Program-made: the position numbers and the translations under genes
Notes under the pieces: model-generated
What the model was told of the DNA's origin: nothing
Seen by the model: only the letters and a program-made list of their open reading frames with translations
The model's database searches: none
Assembly: GCA_949361645.1 (NCBI GenBank)
Contig: OX442425.1
Span: 4,155,442-4,219,441, forward strand
Direction of reading: 5' to 3'
DNA: 64,000 bases
Source: Spongilla lacustris
Lineage: Eukaryota > Porifera > Demospongiae > Spongillida > Spongillidae
Shown here: piece after piece, positions 54,901 to 63,480 of the stretch
Layout of the letters: every line of letters begins with the position of its first letter
How positions within the stretch are numbered: the stretch's first letter is position 1

Positions 54901-57900
54901 TTCTGCCTTTGAGCTGAAAGTAACAATTTTACAAGACATAGATAAACGGCAGTAAAAACAAAATGCTTTCATCCTTGTTGTACATAGAACAAGCCATTTG
55001 AATTGTTTGTACCAGTATTCTTGGAAGGGAACTTTCACACTTGCTTTTTCCATCACCGTATATTGTCTTTTTTTCCCCCAAGCACACTTGCTTCTGTTGG
55101 CTGATACGAGGCAGTATCATTGTTGCAACAAAGCCCTTTGCACTTCTCACTACCAGCAGAGTAGAGGTGCAAGACGTTAATACCTGAGGCTGATAACGAT
55201 ACGCTATGGATTTTATCCGCAAGTCTGGCAGCGGTAGGGGAGGAGTGGGTTAGTTGAGCCACTGGGTTAGTTGAGCCACCCCCTGTTTTAGCTCCATGAA
55301 GAAACATAATTGAATTATGTTAACATATATTGGCATTAAGTGTTATGACTAGCTTTTTGTCCTACTTTAGGATTTTGTTTTAGTATTCATCAGAATATGA
55401 AATTCAAAAATAAGAATTTTGATGATCAAAGTGAAATTCTGTTTTTACGGTTTGTGCGCTCATAATTTCTACACAATGACTATATTCTTGTTTCAGTCTT
55501 GGGTGTTTGAAAGTACATGTATGCAGCTATATTTATGTTTATAATGAATTCTATACTTTGCTTCCTTTTTATACAACTTAGGTAGTTACAGGAAAAGTTA
55601 GTAGTGGGGTTAGTTGAGACATTTGCAAAGGGGGTTAGTTGAGCCATACGCTTTAGCTGCAATTGTATGGCATTAAAATGATTTATTGATTGACGTAATA
55701 GAAATAGTGAGCTATGCTTATTTGGCTATGCAGCAATCTCAGAAGTATTCTGTTTTAATTTCTAAATAGAAAAATGACTTTGAATAACGTTAAAAACACT
55801 TGCCGATCAATTTCAAGAGCTCTCATTGAAAAAGTGTCATGCATTAGTGTATGAATTTGCTTTTATCAATGATTTGACAACATAAGGCCTAGACCTACTT
55901 ATGTTAGCAATTATTGTGCAATGCAACTAACTTTGGCTGAAGGCAGCATATGGCTGAACTGACCCATGTACCTGGCACAATTAACCCACTTGGCTGGGTT
56001 AGTTGTGCCATTTGACACCTGTTGATTTTTAATAATGTCCCTATTCTCACGTACATCCCCAGTCTCTAACATTCCTATGACATGTAACCAAGTGATGCCC
56101 CTTTACATCTGAGTATTAACCTCTGCTTAATACCAAACCTCAGAGGCAGTATAAACCTAAACCTAAAAAGTGGCTCAACTAACCCACTCCTCCCCTACCG
56201 TCTCGGTCTGTTTCAGCGGAACGCATGTCAGTATTCATCCTCCTCCATTTGGCATTAGTTTGTTCACCTCAGGCACGCCAAGTAACTCCCCTGAGCCTCA
56301 CTGTTCAGTATGATTATCATCAATGACTTCAAATTGATTCTTGTACACTTTTGCTGGTTTTGCTATGGATTGAGAACTGGGAGAAATGGTGGTACTGCTG
56401 GGAGGGGCAGTAAAATATGACAGAATCAACTTCATATTAGCAGCCAGAGCAACTGTTCAAACAGACACACGTGCTGTGGTCAGTGTGGTTATAACCAATG
56501 TATGTTTTAAAACTGAGTGTTGAACCAATTCCTGCAGCACGGGGTGAGCATGAGTGGCTGCGCAAATTAACGCTACTGATCGACGCATGGATTTATATTT
56601 AATAATGGGATTAGGGTTTGGGGGAAGGCCGGTTCCTATGCCACTGCCATAGGTCTCCGTCGCAAGTGGGATACACACCCAAGCCAGCTCTGAACACTTG
56701 GGGTCGTTTGCTCTGTGCTTCCTGGCCTCTGCCTTCTCCACTGCAGCCCCTTCAGATAAGCTTGCTGCTGTTAGGATGGAAGGGGTTAAGGGAAATGTCA
56801 CTGTGATGTCAAAGGCAGCATGTTTCCCTCTCTCCCAATTGAGGATAAGTGCATCTGCTGGCCGGGTAGTACGGCTCACAGCAAAAATGGATGCATCAAA
56901 TCAAATAACTGATTCCATACGCGATTGTATATACAAAATCAATTATTGCATCAATACTTGATTGATATGAATAAAGCATGAAAATCAATGAAGGATTTGG
57001 ACATGATACTATAAAAGAATCCCCTTACAAAATTACTTTGGATTTGGCAGGTGATTTTATAACAAAATTTGATTACATGAATTGATTTCAAGTTTATTGC
57101 AAAACCATTATGTAATGCCCTAATTGGCTGTCAAAAAGTCCATAACGTAAAGCATTCAGCTGGTTACAGGTTTGTAGATGTGGTTGTATGCCATATCAAG
57201 ATGTACAGAAGTAGAAGTTCAGTGATCACCATCAGAGAAACGTCTGATAAGTTGCTCTCTGCTTGAGGTTCTCTGCTTGAGGTAGACATGCCTTCTGAAT
57301 TCACCACTTGACGTGCTGCTCTTGCCTTTGATAATATCTCTAGCTTTCTTCTTACACAGTCCACTTCATCAAGGTTTACATCTTCTGCATATACTGTGAC
57401 TGACTTTCTTATTTTTTCGGCAATATCTTTTTTGTCCTCCGAAGCAATCTTTCCTTCTTTTTATTGCATTCTTTACTGCCTTTTTACAAGCAAGCTGTTT
57501 ATGAAGAGAATGAAGACTAAATTTATTTCACATTTTTGACTGCATGTATGATATGTACGTATGTGCGCCTACATTTTTTGAGTGAAAGACGGGGTTTTCT
57601 ATGCATTTCTTCATGTGTTCCAATCTTTTTGCTGCTTTGTCGCATTGAGTAGTAATTCTGTGATACATCTTAATTAGAAGTGACGATGTTTAACATGAGC
57701 ACACAGATGTAATAATTAATACCTTTAAGGAGGCACAGTAAACTTGTTATAGCGGAGAGCTGCTTCTACAGCTCCAACAAGTCCATCCAGTAGCTTACTA
57801 TCCAGCGCACACCACGGAGAACTCGTTAGTAGGACCTTTAGTTCAGGGTAGGAGGCAAATGAGTCCTGCAGGATAGTCTACAAAATGACATTATATATGT

Positions 57901-60694
57901 ATCAATTAATGCCGTCCATTTGATATACATGTACCAATGGTACTAGCTATTTTGGTTTTAGCTAGCTCGTTCTTGAATTCATTATAATTGTAATTATAAT
58001 TTATAATGCTCGGAACACTACAACATGTACCTCAGCTCCGCCATGTACTGCACTACCGATTGAGTGTCTTTTTGTAAATGATGTTACTGGAAGGTGAAAT
58101 ATAGTCCCCCACCTGCTTCACAATGGTCCTTCTCGGAGGGCTCCCAAGGCATGACGAAGCTGTGAATCAGCAGATATGAAGTGCTGCCACAAAATGCTCA
58201 GAAACATGGCTCTGCCTTTCTGCACCAGAAATATTGATAGCCATTAATAGCTGCTGTACAATAAGTGTTCCAGTCTTCAGTATCGTGGTCAATCAGTTCC
58301 ACTAAGCCAAATAGTGCCATGCCTCCAACTGTAGACCCTCGTCGCCATAATGTTCGTTGATACACAACTTAGAACTATACTGAGACCCCCGAGGTAACAG
58401 AGAGGTTTTGCTTAGCATAGCACAGGACATAAACATACTCACACTTATGTGGTAATATTATTAGTCAACATTTGATAAACCAGTTCCAGCTATAGTGGTG
58501 TTCACCAAAAGAGGCAATAATGCACATTTTTGATAATGTGTCATGAATGGTATATAATGGTATCATGCCAATTACATTTTTAGATTTCATTTCTGAACCT
58601 GAACAGAGTGCATTCAAACAAAACAATGCACCATAGTAAACAACTGCTGTTCAGGTTGGATGTTCAAGGCTATAACTCCTCTATTTTTTGCAGTTAAGGT
58701 ACTAACTTTTTTTGTACATGTATGTACCTAATACAGGAGGTAAGTACTTATAGTGTTGTATTGAGTTCTTGAGTGGAGCTTTTCGGAGGAAGGCGGAGCT
58801 TTGGGCAATTTCAGACGATTTAGTTTGACTTAAGGAATCAAAATAGCAACAGCTCAGGCAATGACAATTCCTTTCATAACCAATGCAGCATGGTATCAGA
58901 AGGTCCATGCTCAAGTAGATCAGGTATTTCTGAAAAGGGGCCAATGAAGAAACGAGATATGACAGTGCTATTGGCAGAGGCAGGAAGCAGTGTGTTGCCA
59001 TCAATAAGAGGATGCAAAGAGAAAGCTCTGAAAGACATTGTAACAAACCACACAAAAAAATTGTCATCTGCTGCAACATGCAATTGTATGCATATTTGTT
59101 AAATGTATTGCATCATGCAGATTGTGACGTATGTATGTTACTATTATTGGAATGTTGTGATATACATGTATCATGGATTACCAAAATGACTACGTTTTTT
59201 AAAAAGCTTTTTAGATTTTGATCAATTATAAATATAAATCGGTGTTCACATTGACACAATAAAATATACATGTACATTCAGTGGAGACTGCATCATGAAT
59301 GGAACAAGTGAATATAAATTCTCCTAAATTGCACAAAGCCCCGCCTCCCTCTGAAAAGTCACACTTTACTACCGATCTCCACAGCGAGTGAGACTTAAGA
59401 GCTCAACACAACACTATAGGTACTTACCTGTATTGGGTGCATATAAAAACGTTTGGTACCTTAACTGCAAATTTGGAGCCTTGAACATCCAACCTGACCA
59501 GCAGTTGTTTACTACATGTGTATGGTGCCTTGTTTTGTTTACAAGTCATAATTAAAATACATTGTCAGAAATAGAAGCTGAATCTAAAAATGTAATTGGC
59601 ATGATACCATTATTATCAAAAATGTGCATCATTGCATGTTTCCCTTCTTTCTGTGAACACCACTATAGACAGGAAAGAAAAAAACAGCTGAACTGTTCAA
59701 CTGCACATGACATAACTGTTATTCAGAGACCAAAGGTCACCAACAGTAAAAGTACCATCTAGATGTAACTTAAAAAGCATGCATGGGACAGTTCTCACTT
59801 GTCGTGCAATGTTATTCACAAACATGAGCCTAGAACATGCACAAAAAATATACAGGCAAGTTTTGAAAGTGTGTATACGAGCTCTACTGCAAAGAGATTG
59901 CTTCGTGCACACATGTACAGTAACTGTACATGTATATCTGTAGATGTGTCAGCATCATATACTGCACTTTGTACTTATAGTTTGATGGATGATCACCTAA
60001 CCCGAAGATGCACTGAGTACCAACGCTGTTATGCAAATGTACTCTACTGCTGGGATCTGCTGAACCAGAGGGCAGAGGTGCTCAAGTGTCAGCCTGAGGC
60101 AGCTATTAACAAGGATGTTGCAGGTACAAATGGCTGTACTTATTTCAGTACTTTAGCAATGCATGCTTTTGTGTTTCACATGTGTACTGTTATAATTCCA
60201 TCCTCTCTATTTTATTCTATCATCTACATAGTCTGTCCTCACAAATACATCTGATCACTTCCCTACATATGTGCACAAATGTTTAGATCCCTTTGCATCC
60301 TTCTGCCTGAAGTGTGAGAAGAATAAGAATCATCTGGTACGAGGGCCAACATGCAGAGAAGCTCACTCCTATGTTTTCTTCTGTTCTATATGCAATTTGT
60401 CTGTAAAAGGTACTACATTCATGCACTTTTCCATTCATACCATACTGAAATTTGCAGATAAATACCGCAGCGTTTATCAGTAATTTTTAAGTCCTGATGT
60501 TCCATAATTTGTCCCTTTATTCAAGGTAGTACACTTATTTTGATGTATTCTTGTATCTCTCAGGTAGCTCAAATTTCTGCCTTGCTTGTGGACACGGAGG
60601 CCATGTCAAGCACATGTTGGAGTGGTTTTCCAATGATGATTTATGTCCAGCTGGTTGTGGCTGCAGATGTCTGGACCTAAGTGCATGGGCCTGA
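33036..60694 (+). CDS. WDR59: WDR59 homologue, GATOR2 subunit (20 exons traced, N-terminus missing)
   Basis: WD40-repeat scaffold of GATOR2, which activates mTORC1 in amino-acid sensing at the lysosome. Exons: 33036-33183, 33243-33328, 33743-33823, 34023-34060, 34429-34517, 37281-37490, 38149-38308, 38952-39313, 39883-40050, 40474-40569, 40762-40879, 40986-41031, 41586-41694, 42630-42724, 43504-43698, 47982-48123, 50204-50298, 59981-60123, 60287-60409, 60564-60694. Phases agree at the joins, all with GT-AG. Exons 1-8 give the propeller (ELRIWDLRKPSTAM, DHSLRIWRL); exons 8-11 the RWD region (SCTVKVQ, EHIPFPRVSGASFCGNG); exons 15-16 the helical part (DVLQAWSLAALVA, HDVQTLAMLGCVFQ); the last three the zinc ribbon/RING end (FCSICNLSVKG, FCLACGHGGHVKHMLEWF, CPAGCGC). 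A proline run sits in exon 8. About 40 N-terminal residues are untraced. NMRAL1 and transposons lie in its introns. Confidence 0.9.
34518..36893 (+). repeat. 21-bp minisatellite starting at the WDR59 splice donor, 966-bp higher-order period
   Basis: About 113 units of GTGAGGGTGAGATGTGCTGT(G) fill the intron after exon 34429-34517. The first unit is the donor itself (CTGAGG|GTGAGATGTG). Each unit contains two GGTGAG-type donor motifs. Landmarks such as TGCGGG recur at 35605 and 36571, 966 bp or 46 units apart; the duplicated block covers roughly 34890-36830. Since 21 is a multiple of 3, the plus frame continuing from the exon stays open for over 800 codons (VRCAVVR heptads), and minus frames are open too. 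Confidence 0.95.
36894..36937 (+). repeat. poly-G tract
   Basis: About 44 consecutive G residues end the minisatellite. Other tracts of at least 14 G or C occur near 3522, 5262, 14489, 14583, 14756, 15638, 16300, 44127, 44280 and 51684. Lengths are likely unreliable in any assembly. Confidence 0.9.
37020..37140. repeat. intron module shared with 17295-17430
   Basis: Contains CACATGGGGGAGTGCTGTAAG, AGCCAGAAGCCTTT and CAGCTCTTAACACTCCCAAA, matching unit 1. The left half is related to the MITE module at 14380/15521. It shows that the MITE was in the intron before duplication. Confidence 0.75.
41683..41792 (+). repeat. 28-bp tandem repeat that multiplies a WDR59 splice donor
   Basis: The exon border CCCTTAAT|GTAAAG is followed by copies of the same border at 28-bp spacing: GTAAAG begins at 41695, 41723, 41751 and 41779, separated by ATGTCCCCCAACTTCCCTTAAT-like units. 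Using any donor but the first would bring an in-frame TAA into the message, so only the first keeps the frame. Confidence 0.9.
42000..42165. other. GC-rich, possibly structured patch in a WDR59 intron
   Basis: A 160-bp block less AT-rich than its surroundings. Complementary words TTACCCTGA/TCAGGGTA and CTGAC/GTCAG could pair. It could be a SINE body or an unannotated RNA. I do not recognise a family and no polymerase III box is convincing. Confidence 0.3.
44040..44400 (+). repeat. dispersed repeat, 'GAAGCTTGTCCAGGGGG' family, copy 2
   Basis: Serial TTGTCCAGGGGG and TTGTCCCGGGGG segments with poly-G tracts (44127-44146, 44280-44301), TGGTCATTTAAAT and a TAAATAGCCCAATACG end. Inverse counterpart of 4780-4985. 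Internally it is itself repetitive (CATTTATAAGGTTGTCC occurs twice). Confidence 0.75.
44700..44706 (+). promoter_or_regulatory. TATA box of the NMRAL1-like gene
   Basis: TATATAA 62 nt before the ATG at 44768, in GTGTATATAAATGCAGG. Spacing suggests a start site at about 44730 and a short 5' UTR. It implies the nested gene has its own promoter. Confidence 0.5.
44768..46294 (+). CDS. NMRAL1: NmrA-like family protein (NMRAL1/HSCARG type), interrupted by a transposon
   Basis: N-terminal part 44768-45166 has the Rossmann start VYGATGQQGGAVARAL (GxxGxxG), VRAVTRNPDS, KGDLEDRSTI and VFLVTDYWG. C-terminal part 45791-46294 has GLIELYLDQIGLPNTSVRY, the ITLPMDG block, SVEDAGAVVASVF and EEWAERN. The total of about 300 residues equals the usual length of this NADPH-sensing, non-catalytic SDR-like regulator. 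It has no introns of its own, sits in a WDR59 intron on the same strand and has its own TATA box, so it may be an old retrocopy. A 615-bp element (45167-45781) puts TAG right after GHPVP. Removal of 45166-45777 (C^GTAGTC .. CCCCAG^A) would restore the frame with four extra residues, so it is either a disrupted allele or a gene with a transposon-derived intron. Confidence 0.85.
45167..45781. mobile_element. 615-bp TIR transposon in NMRAL1, 9-bp target duplication
   Basis: Terminal inverted repeats are identical for 47 bp (TAGTCTGGGGACCAGGCTGA..) and continue imperfectly. CCTGTTCCG flanks it exactly (45158-45166, 45782-45790). Perfect arms imply recent insertion. TAG..CTA termini and the 9-bp duplication match the elements at 21256 and 23480. 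It carries one small zinc-site ORF and no transposase. Confidence 0.95.
45331..45690 (+). CDS. zinc-site protein encoded by the NMRAL1 insertion
   Basis: A 119-codon frame starts MMVNCFACGKDIG and has a second pair, MCRSCFESYRRIDELN, about 60 residues on. The CFAC and CRSC pairs could bind one zinc. A charged helix follows (IDELNAMLRNN). It fills most of the space between the inverted repeats, so it belongs to the element. Family unknown; possibly the N-terminal DNA-binding part of a lost transposase. It is conserved enough to be open, but the element is young, so openness alone says little. Confidence 0.5.
   Translation: MMVNCFACGKDIGVSTERRSFSGERPSESKVRVLHAWRSMVQEELSLSGHRIESIDHFFQPYTNKMCRSCFESYRRIDELNAMLRNNIRTVLTSTDCSFSDRRNESYPAIVDIHVCGRA
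46295..47981 (+). other. WDR59 intron, no further gene supported
   Basis: Contains AT-rich DNA and overlapping open frames on both strands at 47070-47432 with high cysteine content. They lack splice or family support. Acceptor of the next WDR59 exon is at 47981. Confidence 0.45.
48124..50203 (+). other. WDR59 intron without recognised gene
   Basis: Only TACATGTA motifs, a CCCCCCCTCCCTCT patch at about 49184 and AT-rich sequence. No supported feature. Confidence 0.45.
50644..51716. mobile_element. 1.07-kb non-autonomous element, CAGGGGTGGCGGAA termini
   Basis: Left CAGGGGTGGCGGAA (about 50646) and right TTCCGCCACCCCTG (to about 51719) are inverted, the right one preceded by a poly-C tract. 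AT-rich interior without coding capacity. The termini resemble the CAGGGGCGGATC class but differ in sequence. Confidence 0.7.
51780..52545. mobile_element. second copy of the element nested at 26267-27227
   Basis: Shares long stretches with the 26267 element in the same order: ACTTTCTAAAAATTAGTCGG, AATTGTCTAGAAA, TAGGAGGCCACAATG, TTTACCTCGTTC, TTTGGGCCTGTGCACGACCA, GTAGTTGCAAGGCTGGCAGT and GTGGCAATTGGTACCGTTCC. The extreme CACCGG ends are not visible, so it is truncated or diverged. Confidence 0.85.
52984..55056 (-). pseudogene. decayed hAT-superfamily transposase (ZMYM/TTF-type)
   Basis: Minus-strand pieces in order: 55056-54727 (zinc-finger-like start, EYWYKQFKWL, CFYCRLSMSC), 54718-54230 (RWFAVIADETRDISNSEQL with the first catalytic Asp, and RGQAYDGASNMSG with the second), 54223-53942 (VHCLCHCINLTLQDV, the usual CHxxNL region), 53993-53441 in shifting frames, and 53235-52984 (LPVTPATAERTFPVLWRLK, the C-terminal dimerisation block). 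Damage: TGA after NMSGP (about 54232) and several frame changes between 53.2 and 54.0 kb. Plainly inactive. It lies in a WDR59 intron in antisense. Its terminal repeats were not found. Confidence 0.85.
55232..56200. mobile_element. 969-bp TIR element with GGGTTAGTTGAGCCA repeats
   Basis: Perfect 31-bp inverted ends: CGGTAGGGGAGGAGTGGGTT continuing TAGTTGAGCCAC (55232-55262) and its complement at 56170-56200. The subterminal word GGGTTAGTTGAG recurs at about 55253, 55612, 55628 and 55990, perhaps as binding sites. No ORF. It lies just beyond the 5' end of the hAT remnant. Confidence 0.88.
56457..56879 (-). pseudogene. retroelement-like C-terminal fragment, copy 1
   Basis: A 140-codon minus frame has RPADALILNWERGKHAAFDI, KAEARKHRANDPKCSELAWV and CIPLATETYGS. 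The same block appears at 62703-62972, so it is a repeated element-derived segment. From memory it resembles the end of reverse-transcriptase ORFs abundant in sponges and cnidarians, but I cannot name the clade. It loses homology after GSGIG. Confidence 0.55.
57164..58400 (-). CDS. unidentified minus-strand exon set in the last large WDR59 intron
   Basis: Natural-looking minus-strand exons, 5' to 3': about 58350-58215 (MALFGLVELIDHDTEDWN, NTYCTAAINGYQYFW), about 58218-58120 after acceptor TTCTGGTGCAG (KGRAMFLSILWQHFISADS, QLRHALGALREGPL), about 57885-57735 after TTTTGTAG (ILQDSFASYPELKVLLTSS, DGLVGAVEAALRYNKFTVPP) and about 57460-57164 (KKDIAEKIRKSVTVYAEDV, LDEVDCVRRKLEILSKAR). Phases at the joins do not all fit, and the first two pieces overlap in different frames, so part may be decayed. 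Family not recognised. It may be a nested gene or another mobile-element gene. Confidence 0.4.
58490..59668. mobile_element. 1.18-kb element with very long inverted repeats
   Basis: CTATAGTGGTGTTCAC at 58490 and GTGAACACCACTATAG ending 59668 are the ends of inverted arms about 310-370 bp long. Both arms carry TTTTTGATAATG, TGGTATCATGCCAATTACAT, CAGCAGTTGTTTAC-type and TTAAGGTACC blocks with moderate divergence. The centre (58800-59300) holds a 70-codon ORF. It looks like a fold-back DNA element. Confidence 0.88.
58890..59102 (+). CDS. small ORF in the fold-back element
   Basis: 70 codons (MVSEGPCSSRSGISEKGPMK, RDMTVLLAEAGSSVLPSIRG, KALKDIVTNHTKKLSSAA). It has balanced composition and a lysine-rich end, and is the only substantial ORF between the arms. 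No motif or family recognised. It may be a remnant of an element gene. Confidence 0.3.
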   Translation: MVSEGPCSSRSGISEKGPMKKRDMTVLLAEAGSSVLPSIRGCKEKALKDIVTNHTKKLSSAATCNCMHIC

Positions 60695-60798
60695 TAGTTG
60701 CAGGCACACATTATGTGGAAGCTGTTCCTGTGCAGAATTGTTTGTTCTCGTGTGTGCATATACAGTCAAACATTGCTACATGTATTTTGTGTTATTGT

Positions 60799-60804
60799 AA
60801 TAAA
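60799..60804 (+). promoter_or_regulatory. poly(A) signal of WDR59
   Basis: AATAAA 105 nt after the WDR59 stop codon (TGA at 60692-60694), in TTATTGTAATAAAGGATC. This is the first AATAAA after the stop and marks the likely gene end. Confidence 0.7.
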
Positions 60805-61264
60805 GGATCTAAATGTTCCGCCATCTTAATGTGCCACTGGGGTAGGGCCATAATTTGAGGAAGTGGACACATCCTTCCCCAAGGAAAAACCATGCTGCAG
60901 AAAACATTAATAATGTGAGCGCATGCATGCAAACAAAAAAACTTGTAAACTATAGTTCATTGCTGCTTCAGATGTTGTCTTAGCTGCATGTGCATTATAA
61001 AGGAATACACACATAGTAATCACCCTGTTGAATAACCAGTCAGCTGAACACTGATTACCCGTACCAACAACGTATATAGACTGGCTTAATTTCTTTCCAT
61101 TTTGTTTTATCACCAAATAGCCACCTCTCGCCTGGTCACATATAAGTCAACAAAAGCGAGATTGTAAATGATGTATGGGCCAATTCTCCACATGTATGTG
61201 TCATCATATCCACCATTCCCCGACCCTTGCAAAGATGCAAAGACATTTCTTATTTGGCCCACCT
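60805..61264. other. spacer downstream of WDR59
   Basis: No repeat recognised. A minus frame at 61110-61300 (SLQGSGNGGYDDTYMWRI) is open and could continue the exon at 61265-61560. Confidence 0.35.
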
Positions 61265-61560
61265 GCTGATCTGGATGTTCCTCCCTCCCTCTGGACATCG
61301 TGATGATACATCTGTTGCATGTGGATAGGTACTTGGGTGGGTGTGGCCATATAGTATCCGGTGCCACCCACCCAGCTGCTGACATAACTTCTCACCTGGA
61401 GCTGTTGCTGCTCCACTGCACACCAGCTAGGGAGCAATCTGCCATACAAATTACCTGTTTCAGCAGGGTGATATGCATAAGCCTTTGGATAACATGGTAT
61501 AGAGGATTGCAAAGGATTTAGCCCCGATGAAGCCGGGAAAGGGAAGGGGACTCAAGGGAG
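61265..61560 (-). CDS. candidate exon of a Pro/Gln/Tyr-rich protein
   Basis: Minus-strand reading of about 98 codons: PASSGLNPLQSSIPCYPKAY, AYHPAETGNLYGRLLPSW, VEQQQLQVRSYVSSWVGG, YYMATPTQVPIHMQQMYHH, REGGTSRSAG, then a good donor CAG^GTGGGC. Such composition is typical of RNA-binding-protein tails. It would be convergent with WDR59. No domain and no family recognised; no second exon confirmed. Confidence 0.3.
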
Positions 61561-61599
61561 ACAGAAAGAGGAGTGAAGGAGGGAATGGAGAGAGGGGAG

Positions 61600-62702
61600 G
61601 GTGGATAGAAGTGCATGTAGAAGAAAGTTGAGACCAGATAAAAACAGATGGATCCATTTTAGTTAGACATGCATGTTACTATAACCATAGATGCATGGGC
61701 AGTGCCACACCTCCAGGTCCTTCATATTGTCCCTGCACACTGTCCAACTCTGACAGCTATGTCACAGTGGTGTGTGTATAGTGTTTATGTCTGCATGTAT
61801 ACATGTACATGTGCATGTATGTAATATACATGCATTCAGAAAAGCAGTGAAGAAAAAGGATGTTGCAAGACCTTGCCAAATCAAAATGGTGACTGTAACC
61901 AAAATCATTCAATCCTCCTTCCCATCTCATCCTGTCCCCTTCTTTGTTGCTTACCAGTTGGGATACACAGACCCCTGCTCATGTATTGTGATGAGGTGAA
62001 TGGATTGATACACACAACAACCCCTTGTGTGATACGGCTATGTGAGTGGGAACGAACCCAAGTCAGCACCACAATCATTCCAGCAATGTATGATGTTGTT
62101 ACCATTGACTCCTCAAGTCAATTTATCTGCTTGGGCCAAAGCTTCGAAGTAACGTGGCAGTTTAAAAGTTTTCTGTGCATTTAAGCTAGGCGCAACAAGG
62201 CCTGCTGTCCTTAGTTGGGCTTAGAATAAACCAGGAAAAAGTTAGCTAGCTAGGTTGTACTAACTTGTCCTGACTGAGTAATTTGATTGGACATGCATGC
62301 ATGCCACATTATTGTCACATATACTAGTGAGGCTGCAAATGAATAGGAAGAGCAGAGCAAATAGATGGATTGAAAAATGATCAGAAGTTGTCCATCCTGA
62401 GATTTCTAAACACTACAAGATTTATTGCAGGGATAATAGTCACCCCAGCTGTGGGACCCATCAGAGGAAAGTATATAAAGAATTAGTAACATACCATTAT
62501 CCATGGTAAATTTCTGATCATCATTGCAATACATGTGTAATATCACCACTTTGGGCTGAAGTATCGGCGAAAGAGTTTACTGAAAAGCCCATAATGTCGA
62601 CACTCATAGTACATTGTATTTACTAATACATGGACATGCTTGGCCACAAGAAATTAAACTGGGTGTTCACGAAAGAACGCAACGCTTTTAAATGAATATA
62701 AA
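61600..62702. other. unassigned stretch
   Basis: AT-rich sequence. The plus frame at 61873-62184 is open but lacks splice or family support. Nothing else seen. Confidence 0.4.
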
Positions 62703-62972
62703 GCTGCAGTAGCTGCAGAGTCCCGCAAACATGTTGCTAACGACCCTAAGTGCTTTGAGCTGGGGTGGACCTGTGTTCCATTGGCTGTAGAAACCTATGG
62801 GAATTGGGGGGTGGAGGCCCAAGAGGCATTTTCCCGCCTAGCCTCTCTACTTGCTGCAAGCCACAGTGTGTCAAAATCAAAGGCAACAGCTGACATTTAT
62901 GGTCGCTTAAACCTGACCCTGACCAAGTCTGTGGCCAGGGCTATCCTGGCCAGGGGTCTAAGGCCAAAATAG
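62703..62972 (+). pseudogene. retroelement-like C-terminal fragment, copy 2
   Basis: Plus-strand frame with AAESRKHVANDPKCFELGW, CVPLAVETYGNWGVEAQEA, FSRLASLLAASHSVS and a stop after ILARGLRPK. It is homologous to 56457-56879 (RKHRANDPKCSELAW) and continues further, so it shows the natural C-terminus of this repeated protein. No upstream part is present. Confidence 0.6.
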
Positions 62973-63167
62973 ATGTTACGGTGCTCATATTGAACTCTTT
63001 AGTGTAAGTTTTCTGTATGTCATATATATAACTAATATGTAGTATTTTTACCTTGAACTGATGATTATTTTAAATTATTAATATTCTTTTTATAATTCCT
63101 TAAAATGGGATTATTACTCTAAATGAATTTATGAATATGCAGTGACTAAGGAAGGTAAATACGAACG

Positions 63168-63480
63168 GCATTATTTCAGACAGTGCAGCTCCCAGCACGT
63201 ACTCCAGTTCGTGTGAGTTCTTCTATACGTACAGTTGCTTGGTCGTCGTTAAAGGCTTCAGCATTCATGTAAGTTTCAATATATTTTAATTGTTGCCGAC
63301 CGCCGCAGGCAAAGTACAACTACTACCAAGTAGCCACGGATTTGCTGGTAAGCCTCCGACCATTGGGATTCTCAAAAGAGAAAAACCAAAAGATTTGTTA
63401 TTTATTCACAGTATCGTGAAAGATCGATATCGGATAGACAATCAAATACAATGCGGGGAGCATTGGGTAAGCATGCAGCT
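63168..63480 (+). CDS. candidate exons, unidentified
   Basis: A plus reading after ATTTCAG (about 63180-63269: TVQLPARTPVRVSSSIRTVA, WSSLKASAF) ends at a GTAAGT donor. A second (about 63310-63468: KPPTIGILKREKPKDLLFIH, SIVKDRYRIDNQIQCGEHW) ends at a GTAAGC donor. Splice sites and composition are plausible, frames across the join are not secure. No family recognised. Confidence 0.25.
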
